From: XYB2-FULL-45-11 sp964355525
GTDB lineage: Bacteria > Patescibacteriota > Patescibacteriia > UBA9934 > GWF2-40-263
Length of the DNA stretch: 13,764 nucleotides
Reading direction: 5' to 3'
NCBI GenBank assembly: GCA_964355525.1
Contig: CAYHDY010000026.1
Span: 1 to 13,764, forward strand
Made by a program: the position numbers and the translations under genes
Notes under the pieces: generated by a model
What the model was told of the DNA's origin: nothing
Database searches by the model: none
What the model saw: the letters and a program-made list of their open reading frames with translations, nothing else
Part shown: one piece after another, positions 1-5,188 of the stretch
Position numbering within the stretch: position 1 is the stretch's first letter
How the letters are laid out: every line of letters begins with the position of its first letter

Positions 1-239
1 CCTTCCACTTTGATTTCATCCGGTGTGTATTTTTTAAACAAAACGGTTTGACCGACTGCACATGGCATATTCGAACGCGATCCATTGTCGAGCTCACGTC
101 CAGGACCGACGGAAATAACCTCGCCGCGTTCTGGACGTTCTTTATCAATTGTTTCTGGAATAATGATCCCGGAAGGTGACAAATGTTCCACTTTCACAGC
201 TTTGACAATAATGTGATCGCCGACGGGGGTAAGTTTCAT
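1..239 (-). CDS. groES: co-chaperonin GroES (3' end outside window)
   Basis: GroES is the 10-kDa co-chaperonin that caps the GroEL cylinder during ATP-dependent protein folding in the cytoplasm. The visible 79 codons begin MKLTPVGDHIIVKAVKVE and carry the family pattern: a beta-barrel strand, the mobile loop around residues 20-32 with SGIIIPET, then RGEVISVGPG near residue 40 and VGQTVLFKKYTPDEIK near residue 65. GroES proteins are normally about 95 residues, so only the last 15 or so lie beyond the left edge. No clear Shine-Dalgarno precedes the ATG. A CIRCE operator and a TTGACA promoter sit directly upstream, so the gene is probably HrcA-controlled, and groEL is expected further left. Family identification is very secure. 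Confidence 0.96.
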   Translation of the reverse strand, partial: MKLTPVGDHIIVKAVKVEHLSPSGIIIPETIDKERPERGEVISVGPGRELDNGSRSNMPCAVGQTVLFKKYTPDEIKVE

Positions 240-271
240 AAAGGGTCAGTGAAGAGTAATGAGTGGTGACT

Positions 272-298
272 TTAGCACTCTTTCCTTGAATGTGCTAA
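272..298 (-). promoter_or_regulatory. CIRCE operator (HrcA-binding inverted repeat)
   Basis: Read on the minus strand, this is TTAGCACAT, a 9-nt spacer, then GAGTGCTAA. The consensus CIRCE is TTAGCACTC-N9-GAGTGCTAA, so one arm is perfect and the other matches 7 of 9. It starts about where transcription from the upstream promoter should begin and lies 33 nt before the groES start codon, the classic position for repression by HrcA. No hrcA gene is visible in the window. Confidence 0.93.
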
Positions 299-305
299 CG
301 ACGAC

Positions 306-334
306 AGTTTGCAAAAAAATAAATTCACTGTCAA
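306..334 (-). promoter_or_regulatory. sigma70-type promoter of groES
   Basis: The minus strand has a perfect -35 TTGACA (329-334), a 17-nt spacer and a weak -10 CAAACT (306-311). The predicted start at about 299 places the CIRCE element at the very beginning of the transcript. The -10 is poor, so the exact hexamer is uncertain, but the -35, the spacing and the operator position agree. Confidence 0.7.
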
Positions 335-341
335 GACAAAT

Positions 342-368
342 AAAAACTCGAACGGTTGAACGTTCGAG
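342..368 (-). terminator. intrinsic terminator after the 381-797 gene
   Basis: A perfect 8-bp stem CTCGAACG/CGTTCGAG (347-354 with 361-368, 6-nt loop) is followed on the minus strand by TTTTTATTT. It begins 12 nt after the stop codon of the preceding minus-strand gene and separates it from the groES promoter. Confidence 0.85.
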
Positions 369-380
369 AGAAGTACTTTT

Positions 381-797
381 TTATTCGTACAAGGAATTTC
401 GGTACTGGGAAACCGTAACCCTCCAGGGACGTGGACGACGATTATTGAGGTAAAAATCACCCAACCAATTGTTCACCTCAACCCCGGGAGCCATGATCAC
501 TACATAACTGCAATGACCACCCATCCTCACATAGGCAACAGGATCGCCGTTGTGGGTAAGGGTCGTGCCGTCCGAGACGACATGACCGTCTTCACCATCG
601 ACCCAGAGCAATCCACCTTCTAACGGGAGGAAAACAAAGGATCCAATCGGACGAGAGTTCTTCTCCAGATAGATCACATCGTACCGAGCGCGCGATTGAT
701 CGCGATCACCGTAAAGCATCCAATTGGCTTTAGGACAATCGGGACACTCTTCGGTCAGAGGAAGAATCACCAGAATAGACGGATCACGTTTACACAT
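381..797 (-). CDS. hypothetical protein, 138 aa
   Basis: I do not recognise this protein. It begins MCKRDPSILVILPLTEE and has a CPDC motif near residues 18-21 (two cysteines that could bind metal or form a disulfide), followed by an apparently all-beta region rich in Gly, Val and aromatic residues (GSFVFLPLEGGLLWVDGEDG). There is no signal peptide or membrane segment. The ATG at 797 is preferred because GGAGG lies 5 nt upstream; a GTG at 803 would overlap that site. It stands alone between its own promoter and terminator, so it is not in an operon with groES. The strong Shine-Dalgarno is unusual for this window. The gene is likely real; the function is unknown. Confidence 0.72.
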   Translation of the reverse strand: MCKRDPSILVILPLTEECPDCPKANWMLYGDRDQSRARYDVIYLEKNSRPIGSFVFLPLEGGLLWVDGEDGHVVSDGTTLTHNGDPVAYVRMGGHCSYVVIMAPGVEVNNWLGDFYLNNRRPRPWRVTVSQYRNSLYE

Positions 798-986
798 AGA
801 CACCTCCGTTGAGCAAATTCAGATGCGAAATACACGTGTATAACAGGGACAGCCTGTGCTGTTTGTTATTGTGCGTGTATTCCACGTCTTTCATGCGTCA
901 AAACGAAGGAGACCAATGGTCATGACCCGTAAATGTGCGAGTTCGGATCCACACCGCGCGGAAATTCCATCCCGGCGAAATCTGAA
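790..986 (-). promoter_or_regulatory. long 5' leader with chained tiny ORFs and hairpins
   Basis: About 190 nt separate the predicted transcription start (near 986) from the ATG at 797. On the minus strand the leader holds three tiny ORFs joined end to start: 970-920 (16 codons, starts MEFPRGVDP), 923-891 (10 codons, MTIGLLRFDA) and 894-790 (34 codons, starts MKDVEYTHNN). Each stop overlaps the next start in an ATGA, and the last ends inside the start of the 381-797 gene. The leader can also fold: AATACACG pairs with CGTGTATT (874-881 with 829-836), enclosing ACAGG/CCTGT. This could be a translation-coupled or attenuator leader, or a decayed coding region. The ORFs have no convincing ribosome sites, so this is tentative. 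Confidence 0.35.
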
Positions 987-992
987 CGCTTG

Positions 993-1021
993 AAGATATC
1001 AGTTTTTCCGGTTTGTGTCAA
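993..1021 (-). promoter_or_regulatory. sigma70-type promoter of the 381-797 gene
   Basis: The minus strand shows a perfect -35 TTGACA (1016-1021), a 17-nt spacer and a -10 TATCTT (993-998, 4 of 6). It sits just downstream of the terminator of the previous gene, where a new transcription unit must start. Confidence 0.6.
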
Positions 1022-1033
1022 GATGCTGGTATT

Positions 1034-1058
1034 AAAAAATCCGTGTATGAAACACGGA
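1034..1058 (-). terminator. intrinsic terminator after the 1059-1883 gene
   Basis: The stem TCCGTGT/ACACGGA (1040-1046 with 1052-1058, 5-nt loop) is followed on the minus strand by TTTTTT. It begins immediately after the TAG stop codon of the preceding gene. Confidence 0.88.
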
Positions 1059-1883
1059 CTAAGGAAATGTCGTTTGTTTGAGCAACATGCGGACGAAGTG
1101 ATCGAATTCTCGCTTGCGAACTTTTCGCGGGAGTTTTGTGCGGGCCAGCACGAACCATCGCTTCATGCGCGGGCGCATGCGTACGGTTGCGAGACCGGAA
1201 TCCCGAAACCAATCGAGGGCGTGCATCAGGTTGATGTTATCGATATCTTCAAAGCCGACACTGAGAAAGAGACAAACTCGCATCAGTAGATCGCTCATGG
1301 CGTCATCGCCCACACGAGCATCGCAACGACGTTTGGCGAGAGCGAGGAACGGATAAACCGCCGAATCGTTTTTGTCGCCTGTTCGAGTATCACATTGTGC
1401 GATTCTCATCCACGTCGACGCATCCGCGCATTCGAAATGTCGAAGCGCATTCAATGTCGATGTCTGCAAATTCTCCGGTTGAATACTGTGATGCGGCCAC
1501 TTCTGATGCGATTGCAACTCGTCGAAGAGTTCGATCAACATCCACCCAAACCATCGAAGATCTTCTTCGGAAAAATCTTTTGCACGATGCGCTTCGATCA
1601 AATACTCAATGAAGATCTGCAATATGAACGGTGTCGACCCCTTGCGACCAGGTGTCACACTGAGCGGTCCGAGTTCGAGTTCATCCTGAAGAAGTTTGAT
1701 CGCGGCCGCGGCGGACAATCGACGCAGGTTCAATTCGCGAGTGTTGCGAATCGTTTCCGCTTTCCGATTGAGCACCATCCCCGATCGATCATTCCACCAC
1801 GTGTACCAATCGTTTTTGATCCACGCTTTGTAAGCATCGAGTGTTTGTTCTGTCGGAAGCGGAACACGTTCTTGTTTTCGCAC
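1059..1883 (-). CDS. hypothetical protein, 274 aa
   Basis: I do not recognise this protein. It starts at a GTG with AGGAG 6 nt upstream and reads MRKQERVPLPTEQTLDAYKA. It is rich in Trp, Arg and Lys (KNDWYTWWNDRSG near residue 25; DLRWFGWMLIELFDELQ near 110; a very basic C-terminus) and is predicted mainly helical. No signal peptide, membrane segment or catalytic motif is evident. A basic, helical, soluble protein could bind nucleic acid or another protein, but that is speculation. It is a single-gene unit with a promoter (1925-1952), a leader hairpin (ATCACG/CGTGAT, 1901-1906 with 1914-1919) and a terminator abutting its stop. Like its orphan neighbour it has a good Shine-Dalgarno, unlike the housekeeping genes here. 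Confidence 0.75.
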   Translation of the reverse strand: MRKQERVPLPTEQTLDAYKAWIKNDWYTWWNDRSGMVLNRKAETIRNTRELNLRRLSAAAAIKLLQDELELGPLSVTPGRKGSTPFILQIFIEYLIEAHRAKDFSEEDLRWFGWMLIELFDELQSHQKWPHHSIQPENLQTSTLNALRHFECADASTWMRIAQCDTRTGDKNDSAVYPFLALAKRRCDARVGDDAMSDLLMRVCLFLSVGFEDIDNINLMHALDWFRDSGLATVRMRPRMKRWFVLARTKLPRKVRKREFDHFVRMLLKQTTFP

Positions 1884-1924
1884 GATTGACTCCTGTTGAA
1901 ATCACGACCGATCCGTGATCCACA

Positions 1925-1952
1925 AAACTATCAGATAGAGTGAAAAAGTCAA
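1925..1952 (-). promoter_or_regulatory. promoter of the 1059-1883 gene (extended -10)
   Basis: The minus strand has -35 TTGACT (1947-1952, 5 of 6), a 16-nt spacer and -10 TAGTTT (1925-1930) preceded by TGA, an extended -10. The predicted start near 1918 gives a 35-nt leader with a 6-bp hairpin before the AGGAG site. Confidence 0.5.
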
Positions 1953-1971
1953 CAACAGCACGGGTCGTCGA

Positions 1972-2035
1972 AGGCTTCAGCCTGCGTCCCCGCGAATCGA
2001 ATGCGACGGTCGTTCGAACGCAGACTAAAGTCTGC
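1972..2035. repeat. small interspersed palindromic element with inverted ends
   Basis: Two short palindromes bound this stretch: AGGCT-TC-AGCCT (1972-1983) and GCAGACT-AA-AGTCTGC (2020-2035). The outer ends are inverted copies of each other: about 12 of 15 bases match when CTTCAGCCTGCGT on + is compared with CTTTAGTCTGCGT on the minus strand. This is the build of a REP/BIME or tiny MITE-like repeat. The right palindrome contains the TAG stop of the O-antigen-ligase-like gene, so the repeat encodes that protein's last residues. There is no T-run, so it is not an ordinary terminator. Confidence 0.6.
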
Positions 2036-3347
2036 AACTACCATCAGAAATAAAAATTCGAATACACACCGCGAACGAGAATGCTGCGAGAGCGAGACCC
2101 GACCATATCGAAAATAAATAATGATCGAGCGCGGCGAGAAAAAAAAGTTCAACGAGCATCGCCGTTGCGAACAGGACATTCGAATGCGTACGACGTGACC
2201 AAATAAATTTTGCGAGCTCGAATATCCAATAGACAAAAGCGATGAACCCCACGAAACCGAATTCGGCGAGGATGAGGAGGATTGCATTGTGAATCGGTTG
2301 GTATGAAAAGACGGGTTGATTTTTGTGAAGCGATTCGAGCGCGAACGTGTAGGCGCCAGCACCGACACCGAAAACGGGGTTCAATCGAAACACACTTGGA
2401 AACGTTGTGTACTGTGATGTGCGTTCCTCAATCGAAATTGCTTCGACATGTTGTGTTGTATCGAATCGCGCGAAGATATGGGGATGAAAGAGAAGAGCGG
2501 AAAGGGCGATGGTGGCGAAAAGGATGATTAAAAATAATTTTTCTGATTTCTTCGCAGAGCGTTTTTGTTTGATGCGAATAACGATGATTACGAAAATCGC
2601 GCATGCGAGTGCGAGCCATGCACTACGCGAGAATGTGATGACGAGGGTTGAAGCGAAGAGAACGATTAAAGGTGAATACAATAATGCGCGATTCAACACC
2701 TCACCCCGGCCCTCTCCTTCGAAAGGAGAGGGAGGGCGATTGGAAGTGAGTCGACTAAGGATCATGATTCCTACGGCGAGATAGCCGCCGAAGATATTCG
2801 GATGAGGAAAACTGCCGTATGCTCGCAATGATCGAAAGGCGTTTGTGGCGACGACGGCGATTCCTTGTGTCTCGACGTGTTTTTCCGCGAGACCAAAGAG
2901 GGTCGATGCGGGACTGAATCCGTGAAGGTATTGATACCAGCCGAGGATGCACGGAACAATGAGACCCAGAGCGAACGCGATGCAGACGCGATCAATTTTC
3001 GTACGCGGATCGAGAAGCATTAAAAACAACATGCCGGCAAAAAGAATGTGTCCGAGAGAAAACAAACTGACGGAATAAAACGGAGCGAAGGTGAGTGAGA
3101 GAAATCCCGCAGCGAGGAAAAGATAAAAACCTCGCAAACTGTTTTGCATTTCCTTCGCCGGTTTCTCAGAATCTTTTCGACTCAGAAGAAACGCGATCGC
3201 AATCAAAAACTCCGTAAAGAATAATCCGAACTTCCCGTATTCACTGATACCTTCCGCCATCGGCACAATGTGGTAAACGAATTGCGTTTGCCATGGCAGC
3301 AAAAAAATCGCGAGAAGAAAAATCCATTGAAGTTTTTTTATGCGCAT
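2025..3347 (-). CDS. O-antigen ligase / Wzy polymerase-like membrane protein
   Basis: This polytopic inner-membrane protein of about 440 aa has roughly ten hydrophobic segments and the hallmarks of the O-antigen ligase / Wzy_C family: RAYGSFPHPNIFGGYLAV around residue 180 before a membrane helix, a large loop, then FGVGAGAYTF and PIHNAILLILAEFGFVGF in the C-terminal third. Family members transfer or polymerise glycans on the outer face of the membrane; the substrate here is unknown. The ATG at 3347 is preferred: it overlaps the stop of the upstream gene by 10 nt, suggesting translational coupling. An ATG at 3359 is possible. Residues about 205-217 (PPSPFEGEGRGEV) come from an in-frame palindromic insert. 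The stop codon lies in another repeat. Confidence 0.85.
   Translation of the reverse strand: MRIKKLQWIFLLAIFLLPWQTQFVYHIVPMAEGISEYGKFGLFFTEFLIAIAFLLSRKDSEKPAKEMQNSLRGFYLFLAAGFLSLTFAPFYSVSLFSLGHILFAGMLFLMLLDPRTKIDRVCIAFALGLIVPCILGWYQYLHGFSPASTLFGLAEKHVETQGIAVVATNAFRSLRAYGSFPHPNIFGGYLAVGIMILSRLTSNRPPSPFEGEGRGEVLNRALLYSPLIVLFASTLVITFSRSAWLALACAIFVIIVIRIKQKRSAKKSEKLFLIILFATIALSALLFHPHIFARFDTTQHVEAISIEERTSQYTTFPSVFRLNPVFGVGAGAYTFALESLHKNQPVFSYQPIHNAILLILAEFGFVGFIAFVYWIFELAKFIWSRRTHSNVLFATAMLVELFFLAALDHYLFSIWSGLALAAFSFAVCIRIFISDGSCRL
2702..2735 (+). repeat. in-frame palindromic element A (C-rich family)
   Basis: A C-rich lead (TCACCCCGGC) is followed by the stem CCCTCTCCTT / AAGGAGAGGG (2710-2719 with 2723-2732, 3-nt loop). 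It lies inside the O-antigen-ligase-like gene and is translated as part of SPFEGEGRGE between two membrane segments. It has the same build as elements at 3549, 3797, 4090 and 10409. Confidence 0.85.
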
Positions 3348-4342
3348 AGACGTTGCCATTGTTCTTCATACTTCTTTTGAAACTCGGCGCGACGATCTGT
3401 ATCATGAAATTTCAGCATTTCGTCTGTGATCACCACGCGAGAATCTTGATTCGCGAGGGTTCGGATCGATTCGGGGAATCGTTTTTGTTGAATCGATCGA
3501 TAAATCGATTCAAAAAATCCAGTGTGTCGAATCGGGTCAAATGCACGACCACCCCCTACCCCTCCTTGTAAAGGAGGGGGGAGCGACGCGCGACGAGGTG
3601 CAGCGTTTGGAAGTTGTGCATGTGCCCATCTGTTCTCCTGATGAAACAATTCAATCGAGTGATCGCGATCGAAAAGTGGAACGATTGATTTTTCCCAAAA
3701 CGCAAAATAGTGATCCCCTTCTTTGAGTCGAAGATGATCCATTGCAAGAGCGGAACGACTTGCGAAGAAACTGAAACAAAAAGGATCTTGAGACACGTCC
3801 CCCCTCGATCCCCCCTTACTAAGGGGGGAAGGCGCAACATCAGGACGAACGCCAAATAAAATGAATGGGGTGACGATCCAAAAACGCGTTGACCAAATGC
3901 TTCCGGGTTTTGTGATGATGAACAAATCGATGTCGCTCGATGCGTTTGTGTTCCACCACGCAATCGTATTTACAGCCGCAACCGCACGGACACTTTCGAA
4001 CAACGAAAAAAATCGAACTGCGCGGCGCAGTTTTTTATATTTGCGAATCGCATCGAGGTAATGTTCTTGCCGTATTGCAACACGATCGAACCCCTCTCCC
4101 CGACCCTCCCCCTCGCAGGGGAGGGAGATCGAATCGTTTTGAATCATATAATATCCATTCTCATTTGTGATTCGATTATGCAGCCACTCACTCGATTCAA
4201 GAACACGAAACACTTCGGATAATTCATACGCACGATCCGGTTCGAGCAGCCATTTCCAAATTTCAAAACCCGTGACCGGATAATCGGTCACGGAAAACCA
4301 GCAAAGCGTTTTGAGAATGGATTGTTCGAGAAGGGTGGGCAT
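3338..4342 (-). CDS. nucleotidyltransferase-fold protein with three palindrome-encoded inserts
   Basis: The 334-aa protein starts MPTLLEQSILKTLCWFSVTD. The N-terminal 65 residues look like a winged-helix domain (TDYPVTGFEIWKWL). A nucleotidyltransferase-like motif follows at residues 124-143, with SSDIDLFII giving the paired acidic residues D137 and D139. The usual GS dipeptide is replaced (VNTIAWWNTNA), so activity is uncertain. The substrate is unknown. The ATG at 4342 was chosen because the longer frame to 4426 runs through a terminator and tandem repeat. Three palindromic elements are translated in frame at about residues 72-84, 170-183 and 252-266; without them the protein would be about 295 aa. 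Its end overlaps the start of the O-antigen-ligase-like gene. Confidence 0.72.
   Translation of the reverse strand: MPTLLEQSILKTLCWFSVTDYPVTGFEIWKWLLEPDRAYELSEVFRVLESSEWLHNRITNENGYYMIQNDSISLPCEGEGRGEGFDRVAIRQEHYLDAIRKYKKLRRAVRFFSLFESVRAVAAVNTIAWWNTNASSDIDLFIITKPGSIWSTRFWIVTPFILFGVRPDVAPSPLSKGGSRGDVSQDPFCFSFFASRSALAMDHLRLKEGDHYFAFWEKSIVPLFDRDHSIELFHQENRWAHAQLPNAAPRRASLPPPLQGGVGGGRAFDPIRHTGFFESIYRSIQQKRFPESIRTLANQDSRVVITDEMLKFHDTDRRAEFQKKYEEQWQRLCA
3549..3583 (+). repeat. in-frame palindromic element B3 (C-rich family)
   Basis: The lead CCACCCCCTA precedes the stem CCCCTCCTT / AAGGAGGGG (3559-3567 with 3571-3579, loop GTA). Read on the minus strand inside the nucleotidyltransferase-like gene, it encodes SLPPPLQGGVGGG. 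Confidence 0.85.
3797..3832 (+). repeat. in-frame palindromic element B2 (C-rich family)
   Basis: The lead GTCCCCCCTCGAT precedes the stem CCCCCCTT / AAGGGGGG (3810-3817 with 3821-3828, loop ACT). It is translated from the minus strand as PSPLSKGGSRGDV within the nucleotidyltransferase-like protein. Confidence 0.85.
4090..4127 (+). repeat. in-frame palindromic element B1 (C-rich family)
   Basis: The lead CCCCTCTCCCCGA precedes the stem CCCTCCCC / GGGGAGGG (4104-4111 with 4118-4125, 6-nt loop). It is translated from the minus strand as SLPCEGEGRGEG, nearly the same peptide as element A in the neighbouring gene (SPFEGEGRGE). Confidence 0.85.
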
Positions 4343-4358
4343 GTTGAAGATAGGGTAA

Positions 4359-4460
4359 CAAAGGTGAACAAAGGTGAACAGAGGAGACCAAAGGCATGAA
4401 AATAAAAAGACGCGTTTGAGGCGCATCTTTTATTCCTCTGTTTACCTTTGTTCACCTTTG
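4359..4460. repeat. 27-bp inverted repeat of a decamer motif around a terminator
   Basis: The left arm 4359-4385 contains two exact tandem copies of AAGGTGAACA (4361-4380) plus partial copies. The right arm 4434-4460 is its reverse complement at 26 of 27 positions. Between the arms lies the yidC terminator. The right arm includes the yidC stop codon and the codons for its last residues (GKGEQR), so the repeat has become part of the gene. Confidence 0.85.
4404..4431 (-). terminator. intrinsic terminator of the nusA-yidC unit
   Basis: AAAAGA-GCG pairs with CGC-TCTTTT around one mismatch (4405-4414 with 4422-4431), with the minus strand running into TTTTTATTTT. It lies about 10 nt after the yidC stop. 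The T-rich flank on the other side may make it bidirectional. Confidence 0.82.
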
Positions 4461-5182
4461 CCAACCTTTTCCTTCTGTTTAAACACCCACCATTGTTGAA
4501 CAATCGAGAACAACGTCACTGTTACCCAATACAATGTGAGACCTCCTGGCAATTTGATTCCGATGACGATCGTGACGATCGGCATGAAGATCATCATGGA
4601 TTTGTTCATGGAAGCGAGCATGGACTCATCTTTTGCTCCTTCCGATTTGGCAACTTGTTTTGGCGGCTGATTTTGCATGAGCATGCGTGTTTGAAAAAAC
4701 TGCAATACACCTGCAAGCACAGCGAGGAAAATACTCGCTTTTCCGAGATCCATCACTCCAAGAAAGATATTATTGATATGTCCCGGATTGTGAATGAACG
4801 GATACAGCTGATTCAATGTCGCTCCGTCGAATCCTTTAAGCAACACTTGATAGAGAGCAATCAATACAGGAAGCTGTACAAGAATAGGAAGACAAGACGC
4901 AAGCGGATTCACTTTCTCATTCTGATAAAGCGCCATCATTGCTTTTGACAAACCTTCTTTGTCGTCCTTGTGTTCCACTTTAAGTGCATCGAGCTTTGGT
5001 TGCAGTGTCTGCATCGCCTTCTGCGATTTCAAACTCGAACTCATGAGAGGCCAAAGAGCGAGTTTGATCAGAATCGTAAGTGCGATGATCGAAAATCCAA
5101 CATCAGATCCCGGGATGATGTTGTAAAGAAAAATCAACAAGTTAAAGATCGGCTGAAAAAGGAACGTGTGAAAGATATTCAT
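4442..5182 (-). CDS. yidC: membrane protein insertase YidC/Oxa1/SpoIIIJ family
   Basis: YidC inserts proteins into the cytoplasmic membrane, alone or with SecYEG. The 246-aa protein is the short form without the large periplasmic domain of proteobacteria. It has an N-terminal hydrophobic segment, then GFSIIALTILIKLALWPL with the conserved membrane arginine replaced by Lys, the cytoplasmic coiled hairpin (SLKSQKAMQTLQPKLDALK), NPLASCLPILVQLPVLIALY, and later LPGGLTLYWVTVTLFSIVQQW. At least five membrane segments are visible. It starts 6 nt after the nusA stop without a Shine-Dalgarno, so the two are probably co-transcribed. The last six residues (GKGEQR) are encoded by a decamer repeat. The identity is secure. 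Confidence 0.96.
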   Translation of the reverse strand: MNIFHTFLFQPIFNLLIFLYNIIPGSDVGFSIIALTILIKLALWPLMSSSLKSQKAMQTLQPKLDALKVEHKDDKEGLSKAMMALYQNEKVNPLASCLPILVQLPVLIALYQVLLKGFDGATLNQLYPFIHNPGHINNIFLGVMDLGKASIFLAVLAGVLQFFQTRMLMQNQPPKQVAKSEGAKDESMLASMNKSMMIFMPIVTIVIGIKLPGGLTLYWVTVTLFSIVQQWWVFKQKEKVGKGEQR

Positions 5183-5188
5183 AAGAAA

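Noticed and set aside
1395..1889. Long plus-strand frame opposite the 1059-1883 gene
   Set aside because: It is antisense to a gene with promoter, ribosome site and terminator, and its composition (many Arg, Cys, Phe, no pattern) is that of a shadow frame.
2710..2732. Stem-loops at 2710, 3559, 3810, 4104 and 10422 as intrinsic terminators
   Set aside because: They lie inside open reading frames and have no T-runs; they are translated insert elements.
4361..4380. CRISPR array
   Set aside because: Two directly abutting 10-nt copies with no unique spacers are a tandem repeat, not repeat-spacer units; no cas genes are present.
4343..4426. Longer start for the nucleotidyltransferase-like gene
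   Set aside because: The extra codons come from the tandem decamer repeat and the yidC terminator.
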